Part shown: in pieces, positions 1 to 7,782 of the stretch
Layout of the letters: each line of letters opens with the position of its first letter
Numbering within the stretch: position 1 is the stretch's first letter
From: Spirochaetota bacterium
GTDB taxonomy: Bacteria > Spirochaetota > Spirochaetia > Treponematales > UBA12059
Assembly: GCA_029565815.1 (NCBI GenBank)
Contig: JAKQNL010000043.1
Span: forward strand, 1-10,668
Direction of reading: 5' to 3'
Length of the DNA stretch: 10,668 nt
Translations under genes and position numbers: made by a program
The notes under the pieces: generated by a model
Told to the model about the DNA's origin: nothing
The model's input: the letters and a program-made list of their open reading frames with translations, nothing else
The model's database searches: none

Positions 1-36
1 TGAGTAGGCTGTGTGCTTACGTGCGCATAGCCGAAA

Positions 37-60
37 TTTCCCCATAAGCTTCGGGGCACT
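37..60 (+). repeat. Short interspersed repeat, copy 1
   Basis: This 24-nt intergenic element has the core CCCCATAAGCTTCGGGG followed by CACT. The same 24 nt occur exactly at 9280-9303, and an 18-nt part occurs in inverted orientation at 2728-2745. The core is a near-palindrome: CCCC and GGGG arms flank a central AAGCTT, with unequal 2-nt and 1-nt spacers. It can form only a 4-bp GC hairpin with a 9-nt loop. It lies about 20 nt upstream of the predicted pduL promoter. Its role is unknown; a REP-like element, a protein-binding site or part of a transcript end are all possible. The identity between copies is directly seen. Confidence 0.8.
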
Positions 61-80
61 TACCATAGGCTAGCAGGTGC

Positions 81-109
81 TGGATGCTCGTCCTTCGACT
101 TGCTATACT
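81..109 (+). promoter_or_regulatory. Predicted sigma70 promoter of the pduL operon (extended -10)
   Basis: The -10 box TATACT at 104-109 is preceded by TG at 101-102, giving an extended -10 (TGCTATACT). A poor -35-like TGGATG lies at 81-86 with a 17-nt spacer. Transcription would start near 116, leaving a leader of about 35 nt before the ATG at 151. This is inferred from consensus only. Confidence 0.5.
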
Positions 110-139
110 TGCGCACGGAGCTTTGCCTCCGATTCATAC

Positions 140-145
140 AAGGAG
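140..145 (+). promoter_or_regulatory. Shine-Dalgarno site fixing the pduL start
   Basis: AAGGAG lies 5 nt upstream of the ATG at 151. It supports this start over the in-frame upstream ATG at 100, which lies next to the -10 box and would fall outside the predicted mRNA. Confidence 0.8.
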
Positions 146-150
146 ACCCC

Positions 151-732
151 ATGCCCGAAACCAAAGTGCTCGTCAATTTGTCCAACCGCCACATCCATGT
201 GTCCAAAGAAGACCTCGTTGCCCTGTTTGGAGCCGGCCACAGTCTTACCAAAACCAAGGACCTTATGCAGCCGGGCCAGTTTGCCTGTGATGAAACCGTT
301 ACCATTCGCGGGCCTAAGGGCGCTATTGCGGGGGTTCGCATACTTGGGCCGGAACGCAAGGAAACCCAGTGCGAAATCCTGTCCAGCGACGTGTTTAAGC
401 TCGGCGTAAGCGGCTGCCCGGTACGCGAATCCGGCAAGCTGGACGGCTCCATGCCTTTTATCATCGAAGGACCGGCCGGCACGGTGCACAAGGACAAGGG
501 CCTTATCATCGCAAAGCGCCATATCCATTTTGACCCGAAAAGCGCGGCCGCATTCGACGTTAAGGACAACGAGCTGGTTGATCTGCGCATAGACGGCGAG
601 CGCGGAGCCCTGTTCCTGAACGTGATTTGCCGCGTTAACGAAGCGTATGCCAAAGAGTGCCACCTGGACTTCGACGAAGGCAACGCAGTGGGCATAGCGT
701 CCGGGGCCATGGGCACGGTTGTAAAGCGATAA
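151..732 (+). CDS. pduL: PduL-type phosphate propanoyltransferase / phosphotransacetylase
   Basis: This 193-residue protein belongs to the PduL family of zinc-dependent phosphotransacylases, which interconvert acyl-CoA plus phosphate with acyl-phosphate plus CoA (propionyl or acetyl). The family hallmarks are visible. NRHIHVS at residues 12-18 begins the first half-barrel and KRHIHFDP at 122-129 begins the second. The C-terminal CHLDFDEGNAVG at 170-181 corresponds to the family's HIDTDEANA-like motif. H14, H16, H124, H126 and H171 are the likely metal-site histidines by analogy. The first residues are already the conserved core, so there is no N-terminal microcompartment targeting helix and no shell-protein gene nearby. 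A cytosolic housekeeping role is therefore likely, supplying acetyl-phosphate to an acetate kinase encoded elsewhere. It is the first gene of a three-gene operon, 27 nt ahead of the next. Whether acetyl-CoA or propionyl-CoA is preferred cannot be read from the sequence. Confidence 0.9.
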   Translation: MPETKVLVNLSNRHIHVSKEDLVALFGAGHSLTKTKDLMQPGQFACDETVTIRGPKGAIAGVRILGPERKETQCEILSSDVFKLGVSGCPVRESGKLDGSMPFIIEGPAGTVHKDKGLIIAKRHIHFDPKSAAAFDVKDNELVDLRIDGERGALFLNVICRVNEAYAKECHLDFDEGNAVGIASGAMGTVVKR

Positions 733-759
733 AGAAGTAACTTTTTTCTGGAGGCCGGT

Positions 760-1824
760 ATGAGCAAGGTAATTCTAAAGGCAGAAGACCTGGACGGCTA
801 CCTGGGCGAAGCCGACCGCCAGAGCTTAGCCCAAATGGACGGAATGTACGAACACGCTGTTGCTTTGTTCGAGCGCCTGTCGGCAGCCGGCAGCACCGCA
901 GCAAAGCGCGATATAGAATCGGCACTGGTGGACTCGTACAACCACATGGGCCAGGTTATGCGCGATATATGCAAAAAGGAAGGGCGCATCAAGGTGTACT
1001 CCTTTGAGACGCCCCGCGAAAGCCACGGTGAGGCTTCCCGCCTCATAGCCAAGTTGCGCGACGAAAACACCCAGCGCCACGAGTTTACCTATTACACCCA
1101 GCGCGCATACGAGCTTTTGTTCAACCTTGCCTATGGCTATGCCGGCAGCCGGAATAAAAACTACCTGATTGTAAAAACCCCGGTGCGAAACCCGGTGCAG
1201 AATTACGCCGTTCACAAGATTCCGAATGTCGACAACGCGATCAACTCGACCGTCATGTGCGTCATGCTGCGTGGCGCCCTACTGCCGTCCATCATCATGT
1301 CAAAAGAGATAGAGGAATATTCTTCATCCAGTTACGTTACGCCGTTTGCCTTGTTCAAAATTAAGCGCGACGACAGTAAGGATGAAGCCGGCATGGAGTA
1401 CATTCTGGATCTGGACCGGTCTTACTTCCGGCTGGAAGATTTGGACGGCAAGGACCTGGTGTTTGCAGACCCCATGAACGCAACCGGCGGTTCCCTGGTC
1501 ACCGTGGTCAAATACCTTCTGGACCAAGGCGTGCGTCCCCGTTCCATTCAGTGCTTTAATGTAATCTGCGCGCTCAAAGGCGCGCTGCGCACCATGCGCG
1601 CGGTGGATAATCTTACCGTGTACACCCTGTGGATGGATCCTGTGCTTAACAAACTTGCGTATATCATGCCAGGCCTGGGCGACGCCGGCGACCGCATCAA
1701 CGGTACCGACAGCGACGACGATGTGCGCGACATGATACGGCTCATCGCCGATTACGGCTCCGGCATCACGAGTCTTTACCGCAAGCAGATTCGTACCATC
1801 GAGCAAACGGTGCTGCACCGATGA
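760..1824 (+). CDS. Uracil phosphoribosyltransferase-like protein with N- and C-terminal extensions
   Basis: This 354-residue protein carries the signatures of uracil phosphoribosyltransferase (Upp), which makes UMP from uracil and [13 protein letters not shown] at 237-245 is the PRPP-binding loop. [16 protein letters not shown] at 301-316 matches the family's uracil-binding PGLGDAGDR segment. [12 protein letters not shown] at 98-109 aligns with the N-terminal LRDxxTxxxxF region of Upp, and LRGALLPS at 170-177 sits where Upp has LRAGL. Upp is usually near 208 residues. Here about 77 mostly helical residues precede the Upp-like part and about 37 follow it. An insertion-like segment at about 180-230 adds further length. 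The start is set by TGGAGG at 749-754, 5 nt before the ATG. The gene overlaps the next by 4 nt. Uracil salvage is the best guess; the changed LRG and N240 positions leave room for altered activity or regulation. Confidence 0.8.
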   Translation: MSKVILKAEDLDGYLGEADRQSLAQMDGMYEHAVALFERLSAAGSTAAKRDIESALVDSYNHMGQVMRDICKKEGRIKVYSFETPRESHGEASRLIAKLRDENTQRHEFTYYTQRAYELLFNLAYGYAGSRNKNYLIVKTPVRNPVQNYAVHKIPNVDNAINSTVMCVMLRGALLPSIIMSKEIEEYSSSSYVTPFALFKIKRDDSKDEAGMEYILDLDRSYFRLEDLDGKDLVFADPMNATGGSLVTVVKYLLDQGVRPRSIQCFNVICALKGALRTMRAVDNLTVYTLWMDPVLNKLAYIMPGLGDAGDRINGTDSDDDVRDMIRLIADYGSGITSLYRKQIRTIEQTVLHR

Positions 1825-2708
1825 AAGCGATGTCCCGCGCACTCCTGTGCGTGGCGCTTGTTCTTGCGTGCACCTCCTGCGCTACCAACGCGAACTCCCG
1901 GGCTTTGGCATCGTCATGGACAGAGCTTGGCAATACCTGGGCAGAACTAGGCAAATGGGACAAAGCCGGGCTTGCCTGGCAAGAGGCGCTGGACCTAGAT
2001 CCAAGCCAGGGAGCCGCGGGCTACAACCTGGCGCGCGCGTTAGCGGAATCCGGTCAGTACGACAAAGCCATTGCGGCTGCAGACACCGTGCTCAAACGTG
2101 ATAAAGACAACACCATGGTCTTAAGCGTCAAAGCCTATGCATTGCACAAAGCGGGCAGCTACGAGCAAGCCTTGGTATTGTACGAACAGGTGCTTGCGCT
2201 GAATGGCGGGAACGCGGATACGCTTATGAACCTGGCTGTCTTACTGGAGTCCGCCAGGCGCTACGATGAAGCAATCGGCCGCTATCAGGAAGTGCTTGCC
2301 GCCAGGCCCGATGACCAGGCTGCGTCCTTGCGCCTTGCCCTGTGCCTGTCTGCGCTAAACAAGCCGCTGGATGCGCTCGAAGCGGCCAAGCCATGGTTTA
2401 CAGCCAACCCGGATTTGCTTGCGGCTCTTCGCCTGAAAGCTCGCTTACAGGAACAGGCCATGTTGTATGCCCAGGCTATAGAAAACCTCGTGCTGATTAC
2501 GAACCGGGCTCCGGATGATGCCGCCTCGTGGTTTGCGCTTGCCCGTTTGCGGCTTGGTCCGGCAGGTGATGGACCGGCCGGCCTTGAAGCGCTGCAATCC
2601 GCTTTGTCTGCAGGCTTTGCCGACCGCGACGCTATGCAAAAACTGGCCGACGATACAGCTATCGCTTCGCGCGACCAGGTGCTCGCCCTTTTGTCAGCTA
2701 AACTTTAG
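1821..2708 (+). CDS. TPR-repeat lipoprotein, function unknown
   Basis: This 295-residue protein starts with a short basic n-region, a hydrophobic stretch (residues 7-16) and cysteines at 17 and 20 that fit a relaxed spirochaetal lipobox (VLA-C17, less likely CTS-C20). It is therefore probably exported and lipid-anchored. The rest is built of about six or seven tetratricopeptide repeats of 34 residues. They start near residues 31, 65, 99, 133, 167, 199 and 234, and the helix-A W/L, G/Y and helix-B A..Y patterns are clearest in repeats 1-4. TPRs form protein-binding superhelices, so a scaffold or envelope-assembly role is likely, with an unknown partner. The ATG overlaps the TGA of the preceding gene (ATGA) with no separate promoter, implying translational coupling. 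M4 at 1830 is a possible alternative start. The call of TPR and lipoprotein is firm; the cellular process is not known. Confidence 0.82.
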   Translation: MKAMSRALLCVALVLACTSCATNANSRALASSWTELGNTWAELGKWDKAGLAWQEALDLDPSQGAAGYNLARALAESGQYDKAIAAADTVLKRDKDNTMVLSVKAYALHKAGSYEQALVLYEQVLALNGGNADTLMNLAVLLESARRYDEAIGRYQEVLAARPDDQAASLRLALCLSALNKPLDALEAAKPWFTANPDLLAALRLKARLQEQAMLYAQAIENLVLITNRAPDDAASWFALARLRLGPAGDGPAGLEALQSALSAGFADRDAMQKLADDTAIASRDQVLALLSAKL

Positions 2709-2727
2709 GAAGCTTTAAAAACAGTAC

Positions 2728-2745
2728 TGCCCCGAAGCTTATGGG
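2728..2745 (-). repeat. Short interspersed repeat, inverted partial copy 2
   Basis: The minus strand reads CCCATAAGCTTCGGGGCA, identical over 18 nt to the core of the copies at 37-60 and 9280-9303. It lies in the 60-nt gap between the convergent TPR and coiled-coil genes. On the minus strand it is followed by AGTACTG and then five T (2717-2721). A GCCC/GGGC hairpin here could therefore contribute weakly to ending the coiled-coil transcript. A second GAAGCTT at 2709-2715 repeats the centre of the element. Confidence 0.7.
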
Positions 2746-2768
2746 CCCGAGCCTGGCGAGCCTGCTTG

Positions 2769-5700
2769 CTATTCCTGGTGGCCCAGTTCCAGAATCAGTT
2801 CCACTTCCCCGCGCGATAACTTGACTGCCCGGGCGATTTCCTCCACCTTCCAGCCTTGATGCGACAGCTTGCGAACGGTTTCCTGAACACTGAGCGACGG
2901 AGCGCCTTTGTCCTTGCGTTTGCCATCCGGCTCGTCTTTAAGGAGATCGTTTAAGAGCTTTAAGTGATCCTGGGTCTTTTTGTTCAGTTCCTCAAAGCGG
3001 GTTTCCGCACGGGCAAGCCACTCGCGGGCCTTGTTCAGCTCGCCTGCCCGACGCTCGGCTTCGGTCATCGCTTTGCTCATTTCGTCCAAGCGAAGCACGG
3101 CAGCATCCAGGGCGGGTTTTGCAGACAGTACTTCCTCAAGCGATCGCTTGAGGTCGATGACCTGGTCCGGTATCTGCCGTACGTCCGTGTCTATCCCGCG
3201 AACGGATCGCTCCAGCTCGCTGATTGCCTGGAAGTTTTTATCCACCGCGTCCGCGGTTGCATCCAGTATGTTGGATTTCCGCTCCACGCGTTCGTATTTT
3301 TCCGCGGCTTCGTCGGCAGCGTCGGTCAGGCGACGCATCTCCGCCTGTATCTGGGACAACTGGTCGCTCGATTCGGTAAGCGATGCAAGTTTTTGATCGA
3401 CGCCCTGGGACATGGCAAGCAAGCGCTTAAAGTCATCTTCCAGCGTGTCGATACGGCGCTTCTCGGCGAAGAACCTGGCTATCTTCTGGGACAGCTCGTC
3501 TTCCAGGCGCTTGACGCGGCCGTACTGGGTTTCCAGTTCCGCCATCTCCGCCCTGCGCGACTCCGCCCGTGCCATGTCGGCTTTCATGGCTTCTATGGAT
3601 TCGCCAAGCGAAGCCTTTAGCTCATCCGCGCGATCGAACAATTTGGTCTGGTTCTGGAATGCTTTAATCTGTTTATCCATATCGGTGAACAGAGTTTCCC
3701 GGGTTTTCTTTTCTTCGGACAAGCCTGCGGACATAAGCTGGCGCGTGCTGTCCAAATTGTCACGAATGGTTTTCGCGTCGCGCCGGTATTCTTCCAGCGA
3801 TGCAGCCATTGCAGCTTGTGCGTCGGCGACCTTGCGGGCTGCGTCCGAGGACAGGCCGTCGTAGGACCTGCCCAGGTCGTCCAGGGCCTGCGCGGTTTTT
3901 TGGGCGAATTCCTGGCGGAAGCGGCTTACCTCGTCCCCCAGCGAGCGGACATCGCGTGCAATGGCTTCGCGCTCGGTTTTCGCCGTTTCCAGTATGCGCT
4001 TTTTCTCTTTGTCCCAATCCGAGCTGATTGCCGCCGATTCGGTTTTGAACGATAGTCCAAGGGCCTGGATGGCTGCGGCCTGTTCGTTGTGCGCTTTTGC
4101 GTGCGCTGCAGTAAAGTGCTCTTTCCATTTTGCTGCATCGGCCAGCACGGCCGCGGCTGCCGATTCGAATCGCTCGCGAGCTTTACCGGATGCGGCTTCC
4201 AACGCTTTTGCATCTTCCGATGCGGCCCGTTCCGCCATGCGCAGGCGCTCGCCGCCGTCGTGCTTCCAGCGTTCAAGCTCGGCATTGAGGAATGCGTCGG
4301 CTGCGGCTCGCGCGTCGTCCAGGTCTGCTTTTACTGCAGCTTTCAGGCTTGCTAGCGCGCCGTCAGCTTCGGATACCCGCTCGCTGATCGCGTCGCGGTG
4401 AGCTTCCACCTGAGCGGCAAGTTTGTCCATCTGCTCCTGCACGCGGCTCTGCGTCTGGGCAAGCGCTGCCCGCTGTTCATCAGTCCAGGCTTTTTCGCTT
4501 TCCGAGCGGGTTTCGACCGCCTCACGCTGAGACTGTGCAAGCTTCTCGTCCATCTCGACGCGCCACGCGGAAAAGCGTTCGTCGGCATCTTCGCGGCGCT
4601 TGCGCAGGTCGGCGAAAAATTCGTCCTCGAATACTTTGAGCTTTTCGGATACGTTCGCGTATGCCCTGGATTTGAGGGCGTTCAGGTCGTTCTCCAGGTC
4701 CTGGACACTGGATTTTACGCGGGCGGATTCGCCGCGGAATTCTTCCTCGAAGGCAGCCTGGCGTGCGGCCAGGTCTTTGCCAAAGAGCGCAAAGTCTTCG
4801 CCTACGCGCCGCTCCACGCCGCCCATGGCGTCCCTAAGCGCTTTTTCCATGCGGTCTGCATCCATGCGCATGGCTTCCAGCCTGTCCAGGCCCTGTTCAA
4901 CCACCGCCCGCAGTTCGTCGGCCCGTTGTTCGAATCCGCTGAGCGCGCGCTGTTCCAGTTCGTGCACGCGATCGCCCATGCGCTGTTCCGCGGAGCTTAG
5001 GGCGCTTTCCATGGAGGCAAGCCGCGCTGCCTGGCTGGCTTGAGCTTCCATGGCGCTTGCTCCCATCTCCGCTATGCCGTCCTTAAGCGCCGTACGGAGT
5101 TCGGCCTGGCGTTTGGTTAAGTCTTCTTGGTGAGTTTTTATAACTTCCGTAAATCGTGCGTGCAGGGTTTTGGCTGCATCCTGGGCTTTTATCTCCACTT
5201 GGGCAAAGCGGTCGGTGTATACGGCTTCTGCTTTGCTTACCAGTAGCTCGGTAGCCATAAGCCGTTGTTCTATGGCTTCCGCGCTTGCCTTTGCGCTGGC
5301 TTCCGCGTCCAACAGGATTGCTTCGGCGTCTTTTTTCCACTCGCTTTTGAGGTGTTTAATGAGTGCTTGGGTTTCCGCCACTTTTTCCTTGGCTTGGTCC
5401 CTGATGGTGTCAAATCGGGATTCAAGGGCTTCGGACAACTTGGACCCGCGCGCTTCTATCTGGTCGCGCAATTTCTGGAAACTTGCGTCTTCCAGTTTTT
5501 CGCCTTCATCGCGGGCGCGCTTGAAAGCGTCCTGTAGTTGGGACGCTATGGTTTTATAACGGTCTTCCGCAGCCTGTGCGGCCGCCGCGTGCATCGCGCC
5601 CACGCTGTCCGCGCTTTGCTCCGCCTTTAATCGTAACGATTCGACAGTGTTGAGGGAGTCGTCGAGGCTGGATTTTATCTCTACCGAATACGCGTTGTGC

Positions 5701-6200
5701 AGTTCCGTTAGCATGGCCTTTGCGTCCGATGCTATCCCTTCGCGTATGCCTGGAACCGAAGCTTTCAGTTCCTGAATTTCCTGCTTGCTTGCTTTTAGGG
5801 TCTTTGCGACAGAGTCTACGAAATCGCTTTCCTCGTGGATGATGCGCAGGTTCTGGTCCACGCGGCCGCTCATGTCTTTGAGCTCGGCAAGGGCCTTGTC
5901 GTATTCGGCTATGCGCGACGCTATGGTGCCTATGGCGTCTGCGCGCTCGTTGAGGGCTACTTCCACGGATTGAACGCGCTTAAGCACCTCGCGGGCGGCT
6001 TTCTGGTGTACGTCCAGGTCGATGGCGTATGCCTTTAAGTCTTCCCGGCGCGCTTCGGCGTGGGCAGACAGCTCGTCCTTGAGCCGGTCGGCGTATTTTT
6101 TTACCTTTTCCAGCGAGCGGTTGTCGCGGTCCAGGATGCGGTACGCGGCCAGCGCCACAACGACGATGCCGATGGTCACGAGGTTCCAGGGGTCGAACAT
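2769..6200 (-). CDS. Giant membrane-anchored coiled-coil protein, SpiroCoCo type
   Basis: This is a 1143-residue protein. Residues 5-22 form one hydrophobic helix with a short N-terminal tail. Residues from about 25 to 1085 are almost wholly charged, Ala/Glu/Lys/Arg-rich heptad-like helix. There is no cysteine anywhere and no proline between P150 and P1011, which implies a very long, nearly unbroken coiled coil. After a Pro/Lys-rich hinge (1088-1101), residues 1104-1140 form a small helix-turn-helix-like tail (VRKLSHQGWKVEEIARAVKL...GEVELIL). A similar tail ends some other membrane-anchored coiled-coil proteins. The architecture matches the spirochaete-specific SpiroCoCo family. A cytoplasmic rod tethered to the inner membrane is inferred, perhaps with a structural or filament-linked role; the function is not established. 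The start has GGGAG at 6210-6214, 9 nt upstream. The gene is convergent with the TPR gene and lies 132 nt downstream of the MATE gene, with its own -10 box. Confidence 0.85.
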   Translation of the reverse strand: MFDPWNLVTIGIVVVALAAYRILDRDNRSLEKVKKYADRLKDELSAHAEARREDLKAYAIDLDVHQKAAREVLKRVQSVEVALNERADAIGTIASRIAEYDKALAELKDMSGRVDQNLRIIHEESDFVDSVAKTLKASKQEIQELKASVPGIREGIASDAKAMLTELHNAYSVEIKSSLDDSLNTVESLRLKAEQSADSVGAMHAAAAQAAEDRYKTIASQLQDAFKRARDEGEKLEDASFQKLRDQIEARGSKLSEALESRFDTIRDQAKEKVAETQALIKHLKSEWKKDAEAILLDAEASAKASAEAIEQRLMATELLVSKAEAVYTDRFAQVEIKAQDAAKTLHARFTEVIKTHQEDLTKRQAELRTALKDGIAEMGASAMEAQASQAARLASMESALSSAEQRMGDRVHELEQRALSGFEQRADELRAVVEQGLDRLEAMRMDADRMEKALRDAMGGVERRVGEDFALFGKDLAARQAAFEEEFRGESARVKSSVQDLENDLNALKSRAYANVSEKLKVFEDEFFADLRKRREDADERFSAWRVEMDEKLAQSQREAVETRSESEKAWTDEQRAALAQTQSRVQEQMDKLAAQVEAHRDAISERVSEADGALASLKAAVKADLDDARAAADAFLNAELERWKHDGGERLRMAERAASEDAKALEAASGKARERFESAAAAVLADAAKWKEHFTAAHAKAHNEQAAAIQALGLSFKTESAAISSDWDKEKKRILETAKTEREAIARDVRSLGDEVSRFRQEFAQKTAQALDDLGRSYDGLSSDAARKVADAQAAMAASLEEYRRDAKTIRDNLDSTRQLMSAGLSEEKKTRETLFTDMDKQIKAFQNQTKLFDRADELKASLGESIEAMKADMARAESRRAEMAELETQYGRVKRLEDELSQKIARFFAEKRRIDTLEDDFKRLLAMSQGVDQKLASLTESSDQLSQIQAEMRRLTDAADEAAEKYERVERKSNILDATADAVDKNFQAISELERSVRGIDTDVRQIPDQVIDLKRSLEEVLSAKPALDAAVLRLDEMSKAMTEAERRAGELNKAREWLARAETRFEELNKKTQDHLKLLNDLLKDEPDGKRKDKGAPSLSVQETVRKLSHQGWKVEEIARAVKLSRGEVELILELGHQE

Positions 6201-6256
6201 GGCTGCAATCTCCCGTTGGCGTCCTGTTTGCTTAGAGTACGGCAGGACTTGGGCAA

Positions 6257-6288
6257 ATTATAGCCTACAATGGCAAATCAGACCATTG
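6257..6288 (-). promoter_or_regulatory. Predicted promoter of the coiled-coil gene with an overlapping inverted repeat
   Basis: On the minus strand a perfect TATAAT -10 box lies at 6257-6262, about 50 nt before the start-codon leader begins to be translated. No good -35 is seen at 16-18 nt. Instead the spacer and -35 zone are occupied by an inverted repeat: CAATGG at 6268-6273 and CCATTG at 6283-6288, separated by 9 nt. The position suggests an activator or repressor site, but this is inference. Confidence 0.45.
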
Positions 6289-6318
6289 GTCTACGAAAAA
6301 AATCTTCTAGAGGCGCAT

Positions 6319-6349
6319 AAAAACCGGTAGCGTTAAGCCGGGGTTTTTT
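6319..6349 (-). terminator. Possible intrinsic terminator of the MATE gene
   Basis: On the minus strand AAAAACC and GGTTTTT can pair around a further GG/CC pair, with a 2-nt CC bulge and a 10-nt loop. The arm overlaps the last codons and the stop codon of the transporter gene (stop at 6333-6335). The T run is inside the stem and is followed by ATG, so this is a weak candidate. A run of eight T on the minus strand follows near 6296-6303. Confidence 0.35.
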
Positions 6350-7685
6350 CCTTTATCACCGCTTTTCGTTTCCAGCGGCCGCCCAGATAGTACCAAGTGG
6401 AGAACACGGCGCCCATGGTCCAGCCGGCGGGAACGCTCCACCATATTCCATCGGAGCCCATGTGGAAAACGCTGATAAACAGTATGGCTGCCGGTATGCG
6501 TATCACCCACAGGGCCAGAACCGTGTTGATCATAGGAATAAATGCGTCGCCGGCCCCGCGCATGACGCCATTGTTGATGAACATGGTTGAGAACAGGATG
6601 TACGTCGATCCAACGATAGTCAGGTAGCGTGCGCCTATCCTGGCCACTTCCATGTCATTGGTGAACAGGAGCATAAGCTCTTTGCCGAAAAATATCACGG
6701 CAAGCCCGGTGACGGCGGAAATGATAGCGCCAGCAATGATGGCCGACAGGTGGCCGCGTTTTACGCGCTCGGTTTTTCCCGCACCCATATTCTGGCCGGT
6801 AAAGGTAGATATAGCCTGGCTTAGATTCATAGCCGGCATGGACGCGAAACTATCCAGTCTGGACGCTCCGGTAAATGCCGCTATGGTTGCGGTGCCGAAT
6901 CCATTCACGATACGGGTAAGGGCCATCATGCCCAGCGATACCATGGTTTGCTGTATGCCGGTGGGTAGCCCGATAGCCAGGCTTTTCTTGAATATATCGC
7001 GGTCAAAGCGTATGCCTTTAATGTTGAGCCGCACCAGATCGTTGCGCTTGTGTATGTACCACATGCCGCCGGCGAAGGAGCAGCCTTGGGAGATGATGGT
7101 TGCCCACGCAACGCCGGGTACGCCCCAGCCGAATACCACAACGAACACCAGATCCAGAACCACGTTCAAAAGCGTTGCGATGATTAAAAGGTACAAGGGC
7201 GTTTTGGAATCCCCGAGGCCGCGGAGTATGGCTGATATAGTATTGTAACCGAACATGCCAAGCATACCGAGGAAGGTGATGCGCAGGTATTGGGACGCGC
7301 CTACAAACACATCGTCGGGCACGGCAAGCAGGCGCAGGAGCGGGTTGGTTATCAACATGCCAATGATGGTGATCGCAAGGCCGGTCCAGAACAGAAGGAT
7401 ATAACCGGTATCCACCGCAAGGCGCACTTTCTCGCGGTTGCCTGCGCCGAAGTACTGCGCAACCAGAATGCTCGTGCCTATGGTCAGTCCCATGATGAGG
7501 GAAATCATGAGGAATATGATAGGGAACGACGTGCCGACCGCTGCAAGGGCCTGGTCGCCGACGAACTTGCCCACGACAATGCTGTCCACCATGCTGTAAA
7601 ACTGCTGGAACACGTTGCCTATGAGCATGGGGATGGCAAAATTGATGATGACCTTTGTCTCGTTGCCTTGGGTAAGATCTTTCAT
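6333..7685 (-). CDS. MATE family multidrug/metabolite efflux transporter
   Basis: This 450-residue polytopic protein has about 12 transmembrane helices arranged as two similar halves, the normal size and topology for MATE antiporters. These exporters use Na+ or H+ gradients to extrude cationic drugs and metabolites. The N-terminus (MKDLTQGN..., then PMLIGNVFQQFYSMVDSIVVGKFVG at about 19-43) is typical of the DinF/NorM-like bacterial group. The second half repeats the pattern with IGLPTGIQQTMVSLG at about 238-252. RGLGDSKTP (about 158-166) and MRGAGDAFIP (about 374-383) are the equivalent loop motifs of the two halves. The gene uses the ATG at 7683-7685, with AGGAG (7697-7701 on the plus coordinates) 11 nt upstream, a slightly long spacing. 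It is divergent from the histidine-phosphatase gene. The substrate cannot be predicted from the sequence, so no gene symbol is given. Confidence 0.92.
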   Translation of the reverse strand: MKDLTQGNETKVIINFAIPMLIGNVFQQFYSMVDSIVVGKFVGDQALAAVGTSFPIIFLMISLIMGLTIGTSILVAQYFGAGNREKVRLAVDTGYILLFWTGLAITIIGMLITNPLLRLLAVPDDVFVGASQYLRITFLGMLGMFGYNTISAILRGLGDSKTPLYLLIIATLLNVVLDLVFVVVFGWGVPGVAWATIISQGCSFAGGMWYIHKRNDLVRLNIKGIRFDRDIFKKSLAIGLPTGIQQTMVSLGMMALTRIVNGFGTATIAAFTGASRLDSFASMPAMNLSQAISTFTGQNMGAGKTERVKRGHLSAIIAGAIISAVTGLAVIFFGKELMLLFTNDMEVARIGARYLTIVGSTYILFSTMFINNGVMRGAGDAFIPMINTVLALWVIRIPAAILFISVFHMGSDGIWWSVPAGWTMGAVFSTWYYLGGRWKRKAVIKEKTPA

Positions 7686-7713
7686 GGTTGGATAAACTCC
7701 TGATTAGGACATG

Positions 7714-7743
7714 AATATACCGGTATGCGCTGCTACTAAGCAA
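7714..7743 (-). promoter_or_regulatory. Predicted sigma70 promoter of the MATE gene
   Basis: On the minus strand a -35 box TTGCTT (7738-7743) and a -10 box TATATT (7714-7719) are separated by 18 nt. Transcription would start near 7707, only about 20 nt before the ATG. The -35 lies 2 nt from the -35 of the divergent phosphatase promoter. Confidence 0.6.
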
Positions 7744-7745
7744 GC

Positions 7746-7775
7746 TTGATGGCCCGTTGCTTGGCCGGATATACT
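7746..7775 (+). promoter_or_regulatory. Predicted promoter of the histidine phosphatase, implying a leaderless mRNA
   Basis: A -35 box TTGATG (7746-7751) and a -10 box TATACT (7770-7775) have an 18-nt spacer. The ATG at 7783 is only 7 nt beyond the -10, so the expected transcription start coincides with the start codon. No Shine-Dalgarno sequence is present, which fits a leaderless transcript. AAGCAA (7738-7743) and TTGCTT (7757-7762) form an inverted repeat across the region. Confidence 0.5.
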
Positions 7776-7782
7776 CGAAGCT

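Noticed and set aside
60..767. Minus-strand open frame opposite the pduL gene
   Set aside because: It lies antisense to a clearly recognised enzyme, and its own translation shows no family motif.
2964..5559. Long plus-strand open frames opposite the coiled-coil gene
   Set aside because: They are low-complexity Ser/Ala/Phe/Leu-rich mirror translations of the Ala/Glu/Lys-rich coiled coil, overlap each other in several frames, and have no ribosome-binding sites or family motifs.
7742..7756. Possible fourth copy of the interspersed repeat (AAGCTTGATGGCCCG)
   Set aside because: It matches the flank of the copy at 2735-2749 only if a gap is allowed and lacks the CCCC/GGGG arms, so it may be coincidental; it also overlaps promoter boxes that explain it.
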